The notes below the pieces were generated by a model. The model saw only the letters and a list, made by a program, of their open reading frames with translations. It searched no databases and was not told where the DNA came from. A DNA stretch of 59,963 nt from Carex sylvatica (lineage: Eukaryota; Streptophyta; Magnoliopsida; Poales; Cyperaceae). Every line of letters starts with the position of its first letter. Within the stretch, counting starts at the first letter, position 1. Shown in pieces: positions 1-11,801 of the stretch. The translations under genes were made by a program, and so were the position numbers. Location of the stretch: contig CAXKVR010000327.1 of the NCBI GenBank assembly GCA_964058845.1, forward strand, positions 1 to 59,963, given 5' to 3'.

Positions 1-1253
1 AGAAATTGCTCAACTAAAAAATAAAAACAAATTACAATTTCTGAATAAATTCTACATTGTTCGGGTTAATTTCAAGATTGTTCTTGTTAGAAAAATAATT
101 TGTTGATGTAGAAAACAAAAATAGTAGTTTAAATGAGATAATTGAGGCACCATTTTCTATTTGTTCAATTGTCTAATGGAGAAGGACAAAATATTTATTA
201 CTACTATCAACAGTCGATGTTGCCTTGCAAAGAGGTATTGAGGATGCATGTCACTATAATGGATTTTTCAATGTCAAATGTCATGTGTACAATTTTAAAT
301 TATGTTGAAAATTAATTTTATTAGTAGTAATATGCAAGCAGAATGCATGTATAGTTAATAAATACAATTCTTCTTGATAGTTCTTTGCCAATAAATGCAA
401 CTTCAAATATGTTAGTTATTAATTATAGCAAATTCGGACAAATATGTTCTTAACAATTGTATGTACATATTCTTAACAAGTGTTCTAGGATAATTTTTCA
501 CATAAAATGGCACGAATTGGCAGTTCAATTTTAATTTATTAAACCTTCATTTTTACCCAACAAGATTACCCAAAACATTTTATTAGTACTATCAACAGTC
601 GTTGTTGCCTTGCAAAGAGGTAATTAGGATGTCACTAATTTGGATTTTTTAATGTCAAATGTCATGTCATAGAGCACAATTATAAATGCTGTTGAAATTA
701 ATTTCATTAGTATTACTATGCATGCACAATGAATGTATGATTGTTTGCTAATAAATGCAACTTCAAATTAGTTCTTTGATACTGTTAGGTATTATAGCAA
801 ATTCGGACAAATATGTTATTAACAATTAATGTTACTAAATATATATATATATATATAAATATATAAAACTGTCACTAAAACAATAATTCGTGAGATGAAA
901 CTTATCTTAATTAATATTTTATACTTAATTAGGGTCTCATTCAGTTATTCCCAAACACTTTCCAACCAATTTTAGTAAAACTTTCTAGAAAGAAAAAGTT
1001 GAATAGAAAATTAGTTTAGACCATGTGATAATCATATATCAATTTTGTAATTTTAAAGTATTTTCAATGGCATGTTTTTACTGCTAAATTATGACTGGAA
1101 GCTTAATTTGCAAACAAAGAATGCTCAATATGGGGTAGTGAGTAAAGAGGGTGACAACAAGGCACGGGAGATTTTATTGTTATTAATGTTTGTCGTATGT
1201 AGAGAAAGATGCTAAAAAATATTTGCAGAAAAAGTTAAGACATGGAGGGAATT

Positions 1254-1750
1254 AGCAGACGGAAGTGCAAGACATATGGAGCATAGGGGTGGATAAATTG
1301 CTCATAACTCGCTTATTAAATGCTCACTTAAATTCGCTTATTTATCAATTCGTTTAAACTCGCTCATTTAAGCAGACGGAAGTGCAAGACATATGGAGCA
1401 TAGGGGTGAGTAAATTGCTCATAACTCACTTATTAAATGTTCACTTAAATTCGCTTATTTATCAATTCGTTTAAACTCGCTCATTTAAGCATACGGAAGT
1501 GCAAGACATATGGAGCATAGGGGTGAGTAAATTGCTCATAACTCGCTTATTAAATGCTCACTTAAATTCGCTTATTTATCAATTCGTTTAAACTCGCTCA
1601 TTAACAACTCGCTCATTTAAGCAGACGGAAGTGCAAGACATATGGAGCATAGGGGTGAGTAAATTGCTCATAACTCGCTTATTAAATGCTCACTTAAATT
1701 CGCTTATTTATCAATTCGTTTAAACTCGCTCATTAACAACTCGCTCATTT
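1254..1750 (+). repeat. Four-unit tandem array, 117-132 bp period
   Basis: Units start at 1254, 1371, 1488 and 1620. Each has about 30 bp starting AGCAGACGGAAG, then TAGGGGTGAGTAAATTGC and repeats of the word CTCGCTCATTTA. The third and fourth units carry an extra AACAACTCGCTCATT. The array therefore amplifies a junction between flanking DNA and the start of a hAT-like end. The second copy, at 28905, has the same four units. Confidence 0.9.
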
Positions 1751-1819
1751 ATTAAATGAGCGAGCATGAATATGCTCTAACTCGCTCATAACTCGCTCAT
1801 TTAGAATTTGCCACATCTA
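1284..1819 (+). mobile_element. Degenerate hAT-like element containing the tandem array
   Basis: The left end reads TAGGGGTGGATAA and the right end TTGCCACATCTA, an imperfect inverted pair resembling the intact hAT element at 11802-12586 (TTGCCACCCCTA). No 8-bp target duplication is visible, so the ends have decayed. A diverged copy of this locus at 39485-40105 lacks the whole segment from about 1275 to 2180, consistent with an insertion there. Confidence 0.5.
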
Positions 1820-2492
1820 ATCCCTGCAACATTAAATCCCGAATAAATTTCTGCCACATTAGTCTTGCATCATTAAATCATGTGTAATATTCATAGTTTC
1901 ATCATAAATGTTGTTAGTTTCTATTGGATTATTCTATTTTTGTAATAAATTGATTGTTATCTATTGATACTACTGTGAAAGTATTACACTTTGTTGGATG
2001 ATACTATTGATTTTTGTTATATTCTATTGTTGTTTGTTGGACGATAGCTGCGAAAGTATCACTGTTGAAATATTGATGATACTGTTGATTTTTATAATAT
2101 GATTCTATTTTTGTTGAATTTTTATTATATTTTATTTAAATGAATTATGACAATTTATTAAATTTTAGTACTCATAACTGGAGGATGCTACATTAGCACA
2201 AGAAGAGTTTTATTTTCTGCACTTGTTTTTAAACCATTTTTCTATTTTTAATTAAAGATTCAACAAGGTTGAATCATTTTGTAATGTTTTAACATTGAGT
2301 TTCATTTGGAACTCAAAACCTGTTTTATTTTCATCAATAACTTAAATAAGGACTTTGATCCTTATTGTAGATCTTCTCGCAAGCTTTCCGAAAAGTGGTC
2401 ATACACTCAAAATGGAGCTACAAGTCAAAATCTATGACTGTTTTAAGTTCGGATGCTGAAATTTCAGCATTGTTCTGGTCTGGTCGAGGCTG

Positions 2493-2612
2493 ATAAGACC
2501 CGGACAAGATGTTGTAAGACCGTACAAGATGTTGTAAGACCCGTACAAGATATTGTACGACTCGTACAAGATGTTGTAAGACCCGTACAAGATGTTGTAA
2601 GACCCGTGTCAG
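2493..2612 (+). repeat. 21-bp tandem repeat, about five units
   Basis: Units read roughly GACCCGTACAAGATGTTGTA, with one 20-bp unit. Because the unit is near 21 bp, short frames with a heptapeptide repeat stay open on both strands. The symmetry and lack of any other coding signal argue against a gene. The same array is at 30144-30263. Confidence 0.85.
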
Positions 2613-3078
2613 AACTTCTCAAATCCAGATTTCTTCTCGATTTCATCTAATTCCTGCAAAGTAAGAACAAACTTGCAGCAGTACCATATTCTATAGATAT
2701 TCAATGCAATATGACTGATTTAATGATTCTAAACACAGGTTTTGGTACAAAATATAGGTCGGAAAGTAGATACGTTTGCAAGATATCAATAGGCTGGAAA
2801 TATTTAATGTTCATGCATTCAACATATATTCATGCATGCAACATGTATTCATGCATGCATACCCAAAATACAACATCCATGCACAAATTAAATTCATGTA
2901 CATGCAATATGTGTAATCCATACAAAATATATTAAATCCTGAACATATCTAGCTAGCTACCTAGTATAACAACAATCTCTTCTCGACATGTACAGTCTCG
3001 AGTCCTGCACATTCGAACTGTACAACTCTCCAATTCCACTCACTATAAGTATCATTTCCTCTGTCATGCGTCTTATAT

Positions 3079-3390
3079 GGCTCAATATTCGACTTTTCAA
3101 AATCCTAACAGTCGATCCGAACCATTCATCTTGTTCTCCATATTAATATGTATTTGGAGACCAAATTTTATATTTTTTGAAAATTTTTTACTATTTTTTT
3201 AGATAGGTAGAAAATCACTTGATCTAAAAAATTATGCACCATTAAGATATTTGATTTTCTAACTATCTAAAAAATAGTAAAAAAATTCCAAAAAAATGTA
3301 AAATTTGGTCTCCAAATATATATTAATATGGAGAACAAGATGAACGACTTGATTCAACCGGTAGGATTTTAAAAACTCAAATATTGAGCC
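3079..3390. mobile_element. MITE family 1, about 310-bp hairpin
   Basis: The arms start GGCTCAATATTCGA and end AAATATTGAGCC. Inside them lie the mirrored words TTGGAGACCAAATTTTAT and TAAAATTTGGTCTCCAA, and GATAGGTAGAAAATCA opposite GATTTTCTAACTATC. Full copies are at 32567 and 55255, and a half copy is at 6691. It has no coding capacity. Confidence 0.75.
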
Positions 3391-3522
3391 GTAGCACCGT
3401 AGTCCTCTATACAACCCATAGCACCCTAGCCTTACTCTCTCTCTCTCTATATATAATATATTGGTATATATAAATGGAGGCTTGCTCCTAATTCAAACAT
3501 ATATAATTAATATATAAAAAAA

Positions 3523-3843
3523 ATCACCAACGGTCTAGAATAATAACAGATGACAAACTACAATATGCAAACGCCAACTCATACACATCTGATGGTGTAA
3601 TATACTTTTGCTAATAACATCCAGAGGCGATGGAGTTTCCATTTTAACGGCATAATTAACGGTCGAAAAACTAATATTCCAGTCGGTCCGTAATTTCCAA
3701 CTGATCGCGTTGGGGCCTAACGCCATCGGTTTGAGCCGATAGCGTATGCATGTACATTTCCTATCAGAACGATATGCATCGGCTCGTAACCAGATGGCAA
3801 AACGCGATTCTAACCGTTAGCAAAGGGTTTTTTTGTAGTAGTG
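3523..3843. mobile_element. CACTA-type terminal fragment, copy 1
   Basis: The right end reads GGGTTTTTTTGTAGTAGTG, the reverse complement of a CACTACTACAAAA terminus typical of En/Spm (CACTA) elements. The interior carries several TTAACGG-type words like subterminal repeats. The left edge (TCACCAACGGTC) is sharp: flanks differ between this copy and the one at 55882. It is either a solo terminus or a small deletion derivative. Confidence 0.55.
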
Positions 3844-5038
3844 ATAATGCCAGCTTGTTAATTTGTGTTTCGAACATTGTTGGCTTGATTGGAAGCCATA
3901 TTCGGTTATTTTCACCATTAATAATTTTAACAATCTTTATCCTCTCTTAAAAACTGGTTGGGCCTAACAACACCATGTTTTTGTGTAATTAAAAGCCTCA
4001 CTTTGCACGGGTACATATCAATACCAATGACTTATGCTTGCTAGTACAGGTATGCTAATTGTATGTCTTAATACCTTGCTTTACACTCTTTTACCATCTC
4101 TCTGTACACTGGTACCAGGCAGTACCATCCTTGAATGCAATTTTCAGTTTTGCCAGGAATAAATCGCAATTTAACCGAAATTGCAAGGCTACAGTTCGTA
4201 TTGTGAAAGTTGTAAGTTTAAACTGAAAATTGGAATTAGAACTTGATGGGATTTCGGGTTAGTCTGAAAATTTTAAAGATTTAAATGGGGCATTGAATCT
4301 GTTGGGCTAAGGCTTTAAATTAATTGAGGAATGTCATGCAACTCACTGTTGCTTAAGAGTAATGTGGTTAATTAGGGAACTTAAATTTGGTAGAAAAGTT
4401 GAAAATTGGGATCCTGGAATTAATAATAGACATACCAAATTGATCAAGTTTTGAAACAAATTTGAGAAACTAAGTATTTCATCCAAAACTGCACACTTTT
4501 TTATTACTTGAAGTTAATTAACAACGAATTTTCCGGAGTTGATATATATATAGGATAACAAAGTATGAAACTGATGCCCAAACTGTGATTAATTTTTTTA
4601 TTTTTTATTTTGACAAACAAGACAATTATAACATTAGCTAGAGTAACTTTATATTTACGATTTTTGAACAAACTTGTACTTGGTCCCACTCCGTTCAATT
4701 AATTTTCTGGTTGTTGAACTGAGAAGTCTTAACTCGACGACTGGGCTCAAAACGAATTCACATCCTCTCCAATACCAGATAAGGGAATCTTTTACAATTA
4801 CTAGATCTGCACCGTTCTTTTTAACTGGACACGAATCTGAAAGCACAAAATACTATCCGAATACCAAATCGGTTGAAATTTAATCTCAAACCGTAAAGTG
4901 AGGTTGATAACAATCAAAGGCGCTCAATGAGAACACTTCGGAGAATGCATATCATCCAAACACAGTGAATAGGAACTAACTGAGAAGGTGAAGGGTAATT
5001 AAGTTTGCTTTTTTACTTTTTTACACGATTAGCTTCGA
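3844..5038 (+). repeat. Composite non-coding repeat block, copy 1
   Basis: This block always follows the CACTA terminal fragment. It recurs at 7340-8615, 33333-34320 and 56202-56935, with a diverged version at 22661-23340. Frames of 60-70 codons are kept between copies only because the DNA is nearly identical. They have no recognisable domains and overlap on both strands, so no gene is called. Confidence 0.75.
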
Positions 5039-5262
5039 AGTTAATTAAGTTTCGTCTTTTTTCCTTCTCTAGTTCAGAATAGTGATGCCAGACTTTAGTG
5101 TAGGACAGTTGACCTGGGTCAAATAAAGTGACTCACCGACTGCTGAATAAATTTATTCAGTAGTCGATAAGTCGCTTTATTTGATCCAGGTCAACTGTCC
5201 TAAACTAAAGTCTGGCATCACTGTTCTGAACTAGAGAAGGAAAAAGACAAAACTTAATTAAC
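5039..5262. mobile_element. MITE family 2, near-perfect 224-bp hairpin
   Basis: The arms begin AGTTAATTAAGTTTCGTC and include TTCTCTAGTTCAGAA, GTGATGCCAGACTTTAGT and the AGTTGACCTGGGTCAAAT word. They meet at GAATAAATTTATTC near 5155. The outer arm also closes the repeat block. The inner 90 bp of each arm match the inverted termini of the longer element at 9681-10632, so this looks like an internal-deletion derivative of that family. A truncated copy is at 34321-34488. Confidence 0.85.
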
Positions 5263-6500
5263 TTAAAATATATATATATATCGCAGGAATTTGCTGGTCC
5301 TTGGACATTTTTAATAAAAACTCAAAAATTTAGTTATTTTTATTAAAATATATTAGAAAATGAGTAAAAATAAAAATGCTAGTAATTTTTAATTTTGAAT
5401 GGATAAATATCTAATTAAAGAAGTTGTGATGGATATATATCCAAATTTATCTTATAAAAATTATAATTAAATTTGTTCTCCAAGCACATTAATATGGAGA
5501 TCATGCTAAGCGGTTCGAATTGACTGTTTTAACCTTAAAAACATAGATAATCATGATTTAAAAAAAAAAAATACTATCACAGAATCATCAAAAGTTTCGA
5601 AACCAATTTGATTGGAATTTTTTTACAAAAACCATCACTACCGGGGATGATCTTCAGTATGAAAATTTGAAACCGGATATCATACTCGGTATTGAATGCT
5701 ACCCGGTATTGAATGCTCGGTATTGAATGCTACACAGGGTTAGATTGCAGATCAAAGGAATAATATTATATGTGGCGTAAGAAAGAGTGAAATTAAACAG
5801 AGACTTTCAGATTATTAGACATTAGAAATATGATTCAGAGCTGAGAGCCTAATCTATCAAGGGAGGAAACAATAAGAGAACTGTTAGGTGGTTAGATAAT
5901 TAATCGAAAATAGTGAAAGAATTCGTCAGATTTTAAAATGGAAGAAAGCCGATATAGTTTATAACGTCCAGGTTATAAAGATAATTAATTCCTGGTTAAC
6001 TTGATGAAAAATGAAAAAAATCGGAACGTTACTATCTGTAATGTCCAGAGATCACATCGCAAATTGATAATATTAAAAAAAATATATGAATTGTCATACA
6101 GATGTATACTTGTTGTCAAATATAATTACTGTAGTTATTATGTACGGACGCGAATAGAACTCCAAAATGTAAAACAAACAAAATATCAAATTAATGACAG
6201 TATAATTTTTAGTTACTAAATAATTGGCTCCCATTAAATATATATATTTCTGCATCCGCCTCTGAATGATAAGGACTTGCATAATGTGAAAATAATATTT
6301 TTATTTTGCAGAAGGACATATAAAATTTCACGAATAATTAGTATTGAGAGACTCTTTAACATCGGTTGGACTATTAAACAGATGGTGTAGATGTGATGAT
6401 CTTTATCATCCGTGATGTAGATGAGCCGTCAGCATAGTTTGGTAAGTACCAACCCTGTAGTTTTCTTGAATCGATGGGGATGTTCTAACGGGTAGTATGC
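5263..6500 (+). other. RLP locus scar: upstream joined to downstream sequence, gene missing
   Basis: Positions 5271-5897 match the RLP upstream regions at 10662-11308 and 57590-58300 (CACTACCGGGGATGATC, GGTATTGAATGCTAC, GTGGTTAGATAA). From about 5898 the sequence matches RLP downstream DNA at 16000-16140 and 53825-53980 (TTAAAATGGAAGAAAG, ATAACGTCCAGGTTAT). The gene and its Copia LTR, over 4 kb in the intact unit, are absent. The remainder to about 6500 matches 54010-54560. No coding frame is present. Confidence 0.75.
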
Positions 6501-6525
6501 CCTTGCTGTTCGTACCTAGAGCTAA

Positions 6526-6573
<48 letters not shown>

Positions 6574-6920
6574 ACGAAAAAGTAAAAAACTTCTTTTCCG
6601 TGCATTCAATTACTGATAGTTATGTGTATCGTGTTATTAATTTAATTTAGATATATATATATAAAATATTTAGTTACTAAATATATATATAAATAGTAAA
6701 AAATTCTAAAAAATTCTACACCATTAAGATAATTGATTTTCTAACTATCTAAAAAATTAGTAAAAAAATTTCAAAAAATGTAAAATTTAGTCTCCAAACA
6801 CATATTAATATGGAGAACAAGATGAACGGCTCGATTCGAGCGTTAGGATTTTAAAAACTCGAATATTGAGCCGTAGCACCATATATAGTCCTCTATACAA
6901 CACATATCACCCTAGCCTTA

Positions 6921-6954
<34 letters not shown>

Positions 6955-7018
6955 TGGTATATATAAATGGAGGCTTGCTCCTAATTCAAACATATATAAT
7001 TAAATATATTAAAAAAAA
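6501..7018. repeat. TA microsatellite, half MITE and CT/TA tract
   Basis: A TA dinucleotide run covers about 6531-6571. Positions 6691-6872 are the right half of MITE family 1, ending AATATTGAGCC. A short CT then TA run lies at about 6922-6955. The rest is AT-rich filler that leads into the second composite block. Nothing coding is seen. Confidence 0.7.
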
Positions 7019-7339
7019 TCACCAACGGTCCAGAATAATAACAGATGACAAACTACAATATGCAAACTCCAACTCACACATATCTGATGGTGTAATATAC
7101 TTTTGCTAATAACACCTAGAGGCGATGGAGTTTCCATTTTAACGGCATAATTAACGGTCGAAAAACCAATAATCCCGTCCGTCCGTAATTTCCAACCGAT
7201 CGCGTTGGGGCCTAACGCCATCGGTTTGAGCCGATAGCGTATGCATGTACATTTCCTATCGGGGCGATATGCATCGGCTCGTAACCAGATGGCGGAACGT
7301 GATTCTAACCGTTAGCAAAGGGTTTTTTTTGTAGTAGTG
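7019..7339. mobile_element. CACTA-type terminal fragment, copy 2
   Basis: Same structure as 3523-3843, ending TTTTGTAGTAGTG. It differs by scattered substitutions and lies in the same order relative to the following block, about 3.5 kb downstream of copy 1. Confidence 0.55.
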
Positions 7340-8615
7340 ATAATGCCAGCTTGTTAATTTGTGTTTCGAACATTGTTGGCTTGATTGGAAGCCATATTCG
7401 GTTATTTTCACCATTAATAATTTTAACAATCTTTATCCTCTCTTAAAAACTGGTTGGGCCTAACAACACTATGCTTTTGTGTAATTAAAAGCCTCACTTT
7501 GCACGGGTACATATCAATACCAATGACTTATGCTTGCTAGTACAGGTATGCTAATTGTATGTCTTAATTCCTTGCTTTACACTCTTTTACCATCTCTCTG
7601 TATGTCTTAATACCTTGCTCGTAACCAGATGTCTTAGTACAGGCAGTACCATCCTTGAATGCAATTTTCAGTTTTGCCAGGGACTAAATCGCAATTTAAC
7701 CGAAATTGCAAAGCTACAGTTCGTATTGTGAAAGTTGTAAGTTTAAACTGAAAATTGGAATTAGAACTTGATGGGATTTCGGGTTAGTCTGAAAATTTTA
7801 AAGATTTAAATGGGGCATTGAATCTGTTTGGGCTAAGGCTTTAAATTAATTGAGGAATGTCATGCAACTCACTGTTGCTTAAGAGTAATGTGGTTAATTA
7901 GGGAACTTAAATTTGGTAGAAAAGTTGAAAATTGGGATCCTGGAATTAATAATAGACATACCAAATTGATTAAGTTTTGAAACAAATTTGAGAAACTAAG
8001 TATTTCATCCAAAACTGCACACTTTTTTATTACTTGAAGTTAATTAACAACGAATTTTCCGGAGTTGATATATATATAGGATAACAAAGTATGAAACTGA
8101 TGCCCAAACTGTGATTAATTTTTTTATTTTTTATTTTGACAAACAAGACAATTATAACATTAGCTAGAGTAACTTTATATTTACGATTTTTGAACAAACT
8201 TGTACTTGGTCCCACTCCGTTCAATTAATTTTCTGGTTGTTGAACTGAGAAGTCTTAACTCGACGACTGGGCTCAAAACGAATTCACATCCTCTCCAATA
8301 CCAGATAAGGGAATCTTTTACAATTACTAGATCTGCACCGTTCTTTTTAACTGGACACGAATCTGAAAGCACAAAATACTATCCGAATACCAAATCAGTT
8401 GAAATTTAATCTCAAACCGTAAAGTGAGGTTGATAACAATCAAAGGCGCTCAATGAGAACACTTCGGAGAGTGCATATCATCCAAACACAGTGAATAGGA
8501 ACTAACTGAGAAGGTGAAGGGTAAGTTTGCTTTTTTACTTTTTTACACGATTTGCTTCGAAGTTAATTAAGTTTCGTCTTTTTTCCTTCTCTAGTTGAGA
8601 ACAGTGGTGTCAGAC
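7340..8615 (+). repeat. Composite non-coding repeat block, copy 2
   Basis: Near-identical to 3844-5090 (offset about 3.5 kb), with a small rearrangement near 7600-7640. It ends in the TTCTCTAGTTGAGAA word of MITE family 2, but here the hairpin is lost. Confidence 0.75.
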
Positions 8616-9680
8616 TAAATGAATAAACTTGTTTAAAAATCTCAGTTTTGAAATAATTACCTTTGCAATTTACAAGAGAGATTAGAGTTATTATTTTTGT
8701 GATTTGAGCAAGCAATTGAACTAGAATTTACAGGATACTTAGGATACTTAGATGCATGGTCTAAATTATCTCAAAATCAACATAATAAAAAAATCAGACT
8801 TACTGTGCTTTATTATGCTTTATGTTTTATGAATTTCAGATGGATGAAAATTTAAATTCTTATGCAAGTTTAATCGAAGAAATTACTTAGAATCCTTGGA
8901 CATAGATCAATTGGTCTAAATTATATCATTATCAGGATTAATCTAATGTATTTTTGAATATGTTGTGCAGGTCGGCTGGGTATGGACACTATAAACATTT
9001 GTTTGAACTAGTGTTTGTTGAGGAGTTAACTTTTTTGTAATCAAAGACATTTTTATTTGTATTTTGGGTTTCTGTTACCCTCTTTTACCTAGTTCAACAT
9101 GCTCCTATAACTCATTAAAATTGACTATTTTTTGAGACAAGTTGAAGAAATATGTAGTTTTGGAGGCCACTGGTATTGTGAGGGGTTGATTTTATCTTCT
9201 AATGTATTTCTATTGAACTCTTTGTTGAATCATTTGTTGTTAAATTTTTTTTTGTCTATTTATTATGAATATTGCTTGAATTAATTACTGCACATGAAAG
9301 GGTAATTTACTGCACAGTAATTTACTGCACATGAAAATGAATATTGCTTGAATTAATTACTGCACATGAAAGGGTCAAAGACTCAAAGTCAAAGGAATCC
9401 GAATATTGCTTTGATAATTTCTGAACGTTTCATTGGTGTAACTGAAGGAATTTTGTTTTGTTTTATTCGGACATATTGAACAGGGCCCGGGCCCGGACAC
9501 TTTGTTCGGACAAACCTTTGAAGAAACGGACAAGGTCCGGGCTGATTAAACTGAAGTTGGTTTGGTCCGGGCCTGGACTTCCCCTCATTCCATTTAATTC
9601 GGACAGGGCTCAATTTTAGTGTTCAAAATTTTGGACAGGACATGATTATGGTAAAATGTCGGCCCATTAGCAGGTCTAGT
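8616..9680. other. Intergenic; short direct repeats and a hAT-like right end
   Basis: No gene is seen. A 37-bp word starting GAATATTGCTTGAATTAATT is duplicated at 9266-9302 and 9338-9374. Between 9380 and 9677 the DNA becomes locally GC-rich (GGGCCCGGGCCCGGAC near 9484) and ends GCCCATTAGCAGGTCTA, which resembles a hAT 3' terminus. The matching left terminus was not found, so the element call is tentative. Confidence 0.4.
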
Positions 9681-10632
9681 CTAGGATAGTTAACCTGGGT
9701 CAAAAAAGCGACTCACCGACTGCTGAATAAATATCATATAAAACAGATCCTCTGTTGCGAGTATGGTGAGAGTGAGACATATAATTTAGTTTAAACAGCA
9801 AAGCAAATAAAGCAAACAATCCAATATAAAGCAAATAAAGCAAAGCAAATCAATCCATGGCCCCGGTTCTTAACATTCATTAGAACCAAATTAAATAGAC
9901 CAAATTAATTCGGTTAGAGGTATTTATCGGTTCGGTTCAGTTCAAACTAAATTAAATAGACAAATCAAAATTTTATTTAGTTTTTAAAAATCATACCCAA
10001 ATTAAATAAGAACCGACTAAATAAACGAAAGTAAAACTTAATTTGTTCGGTTGAACCAAAATAGGATATTAATCATAAAAATAAACATTCTTTTGTCAAT
10101 TTTTTGATTTTTTTTTAAAGATGAATTTTAATTTTTTTTTTAGTTCAAATTAACTGGTTTTAAACTGAAACAAGCAATATATATGCTTGTCGTAATTTTT
10201 AAATTTTTTTAAAATGTTTGATCAGTTAAATCTAACTAGTTTTGAAGTTTCTAAATCGAATCAAACCTAACTATTAAATCAGTTTTAAAATATAAACCGA
10301 TCAATTTAATGAAAAAAAATCGAGCTCTCACAGTTTAATTTAAAACTAATTAAACCGACAGGATAAACACCTCCAAAAATTTTGTTTCTAAGTTTGAAAT
10401 TTACAATCCCTTTAAAATTAATGTCAAAGTCAATAGGGATCGAATGGTCCGGATTCTCTCCATAGTAATTGCAGACAATACAAATTTCTCCAACAACGGT
10501 ATGAATGAAGTATGAGCTAGGTTGATGATTAGCGACACTATGTCTCTCCATACTCGCAACAGAGGATCTGTGTTATATGATATTTATTCAGTAGTCAGTG
10601 AGTCGCTTTATTTGACCCAGGTCAACTGTCCT
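9681..10632. mobile_element. Element with about 90-bp terminal inverted repeats
   Basis: The left arm (9681-9770) and right arm (10543-10632) mirror each other through the words CCTGGGTCAAA, GACTGCTGAATAAATATCAT and GATCCTCTGTTGCGAGTATG. The 770-bp interior is AT-rich and non-coding, with scattered GGTTCGGTT and AACCGA words. A second copy at 56940-57560 keeps the interior and right arm but has lost the left arm. Superfamily is unresolved because no clear target duplication was seen. Confidence 0.7.
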
Positions 10633-11801
10633 AATCTAAAGTTTGGCATCACTGTTCTGAATTTGCTACGACTTGAGCATTTTTAATAAAAACTCAAAAA
10701 TTTAATTATTTTTATTAAAATATATTAAAAAATGAGTAAAAATAAAAATGCCTGTAATTTTTAATTTTGAATGGATAAATATCTAATTAAAGAAGTTGTG
10801 ATGGGTATATATCCAAATTTATCTTATAAAAATTATAATTAAATTTGTTCTCCAAGCACATTAATATGGAGATCATGCTAAGCGGTTCGAATTGACTGTT
10901 TGAACCTTAAAAACATAGATAATCATGATTTAAAAAAAAAAAAAAAACTATCACAGAATCTCAAAAGTTTCGAAACCAATTTGATTGGAATTTTTTTTAC
11001 AAAAACCATCACTACCGGGGATGATCTTCAGTATGAAAATTTGAAACCGGATATCATACTCGGTATTGAATGCTACACAGGGTTACAAAGAACACAGGTA
11101 TTGAATGCTACTCGGTATTGAATACACGGTATTGAATGCTACACAGGGTTAGATTGCAAATCAAAGGAATAATATTATATATGGCGTAAGAAAGAGTGAA
11201 ATGAAACAGAGACTTTCAGATTATTAGACATTAGAAATATGATTCAGAGCTGAGAGCCTAATCTATCAAGGGAGGAATTAAACAATAAGAGAACTGTTAG
11301 GTGGTTAGATAAGATTGATAGAGTAGCGGACAAAAGTTGTTTTAATTTCTTTAAATTATGATGAATGAGAAAATTACACAATCAGTCTAGGATTTTTTTG
11401 TCGGGGGATAAAAAAAATATCGAATCGGGTTTAAATAGCTAATTGAATTTAAACTCATTAACTAATTGAGAACTTGATAAAAAAACAACGTTTTTACTTG
11501 TATTTTCTAATGCTATGATTTGTAATTTCTGATACTTTAACTTATAATTCTAATTACCAATCATAATTCATGAAATTTATTTTGATTTTAACACTAAATT
11601 TAACCCGAATTACAAATGAAACATCCAGAGGGGCAAAAAAAATTTCAAAAGAGAACAATATCGATCAGTATCGATAAATCACCACTAAAACTCAAAATTC
11701 AGGTGGAACGACTGCCCAGTTTCATGCTGGGTTCACCCCTGACAATCAGCCTAACTGATAACGATATGTTCCATTAATTTCTCAATCAGTATAGTCCCCA
11801 C
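10633..11801 (+). other. RLP upstream region
   Basis: Non-coding. It is shared with 5271-5897 (first part) and with 57560-58775 (throughout), in the same order relative to the RLP start. It contains the direct word GGTATTGAATGCTAC two to three times near 11060-11150. Being kept in both gene copies, it includes the promoter-distal region of the duplicated unit. Confidence 0.7.

Larger units (their letters stand above)
1..5262 (+). repeat. Segmental duplication, copy A
   Basis: This segment recurs at 27652-34488. From 1 to about 2820 the two copies stay in register at a constant offset of 27651 with only a few substitutions. After that, copy B carries an 1813-bp LTR insertion, one extra 20-bp unit and a deletion of about 217 bp. 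The left limit lies outside the window. Positions 1-1250 are AT-rich non-coding sequence with degenerate internal repeats (compare 160-300 with 570-700) and a short (TA)n near 840. No credible coding frame was seen between 1 and 5262. Confidence 0.9.

Noticed and set aside
1254..1750. CRISPR-like repeat-spacer array
   Set aside because: Units are contiguous 117-132-bp tandem repeats without unique spacers, in plant DNA.
2453..2650. Frames of about 60 codons on both strands with a heptapeptide repeat
   Set aside because: They arise from the 21-bp tandem repeat, which stays open in several frames; no other coding signal.
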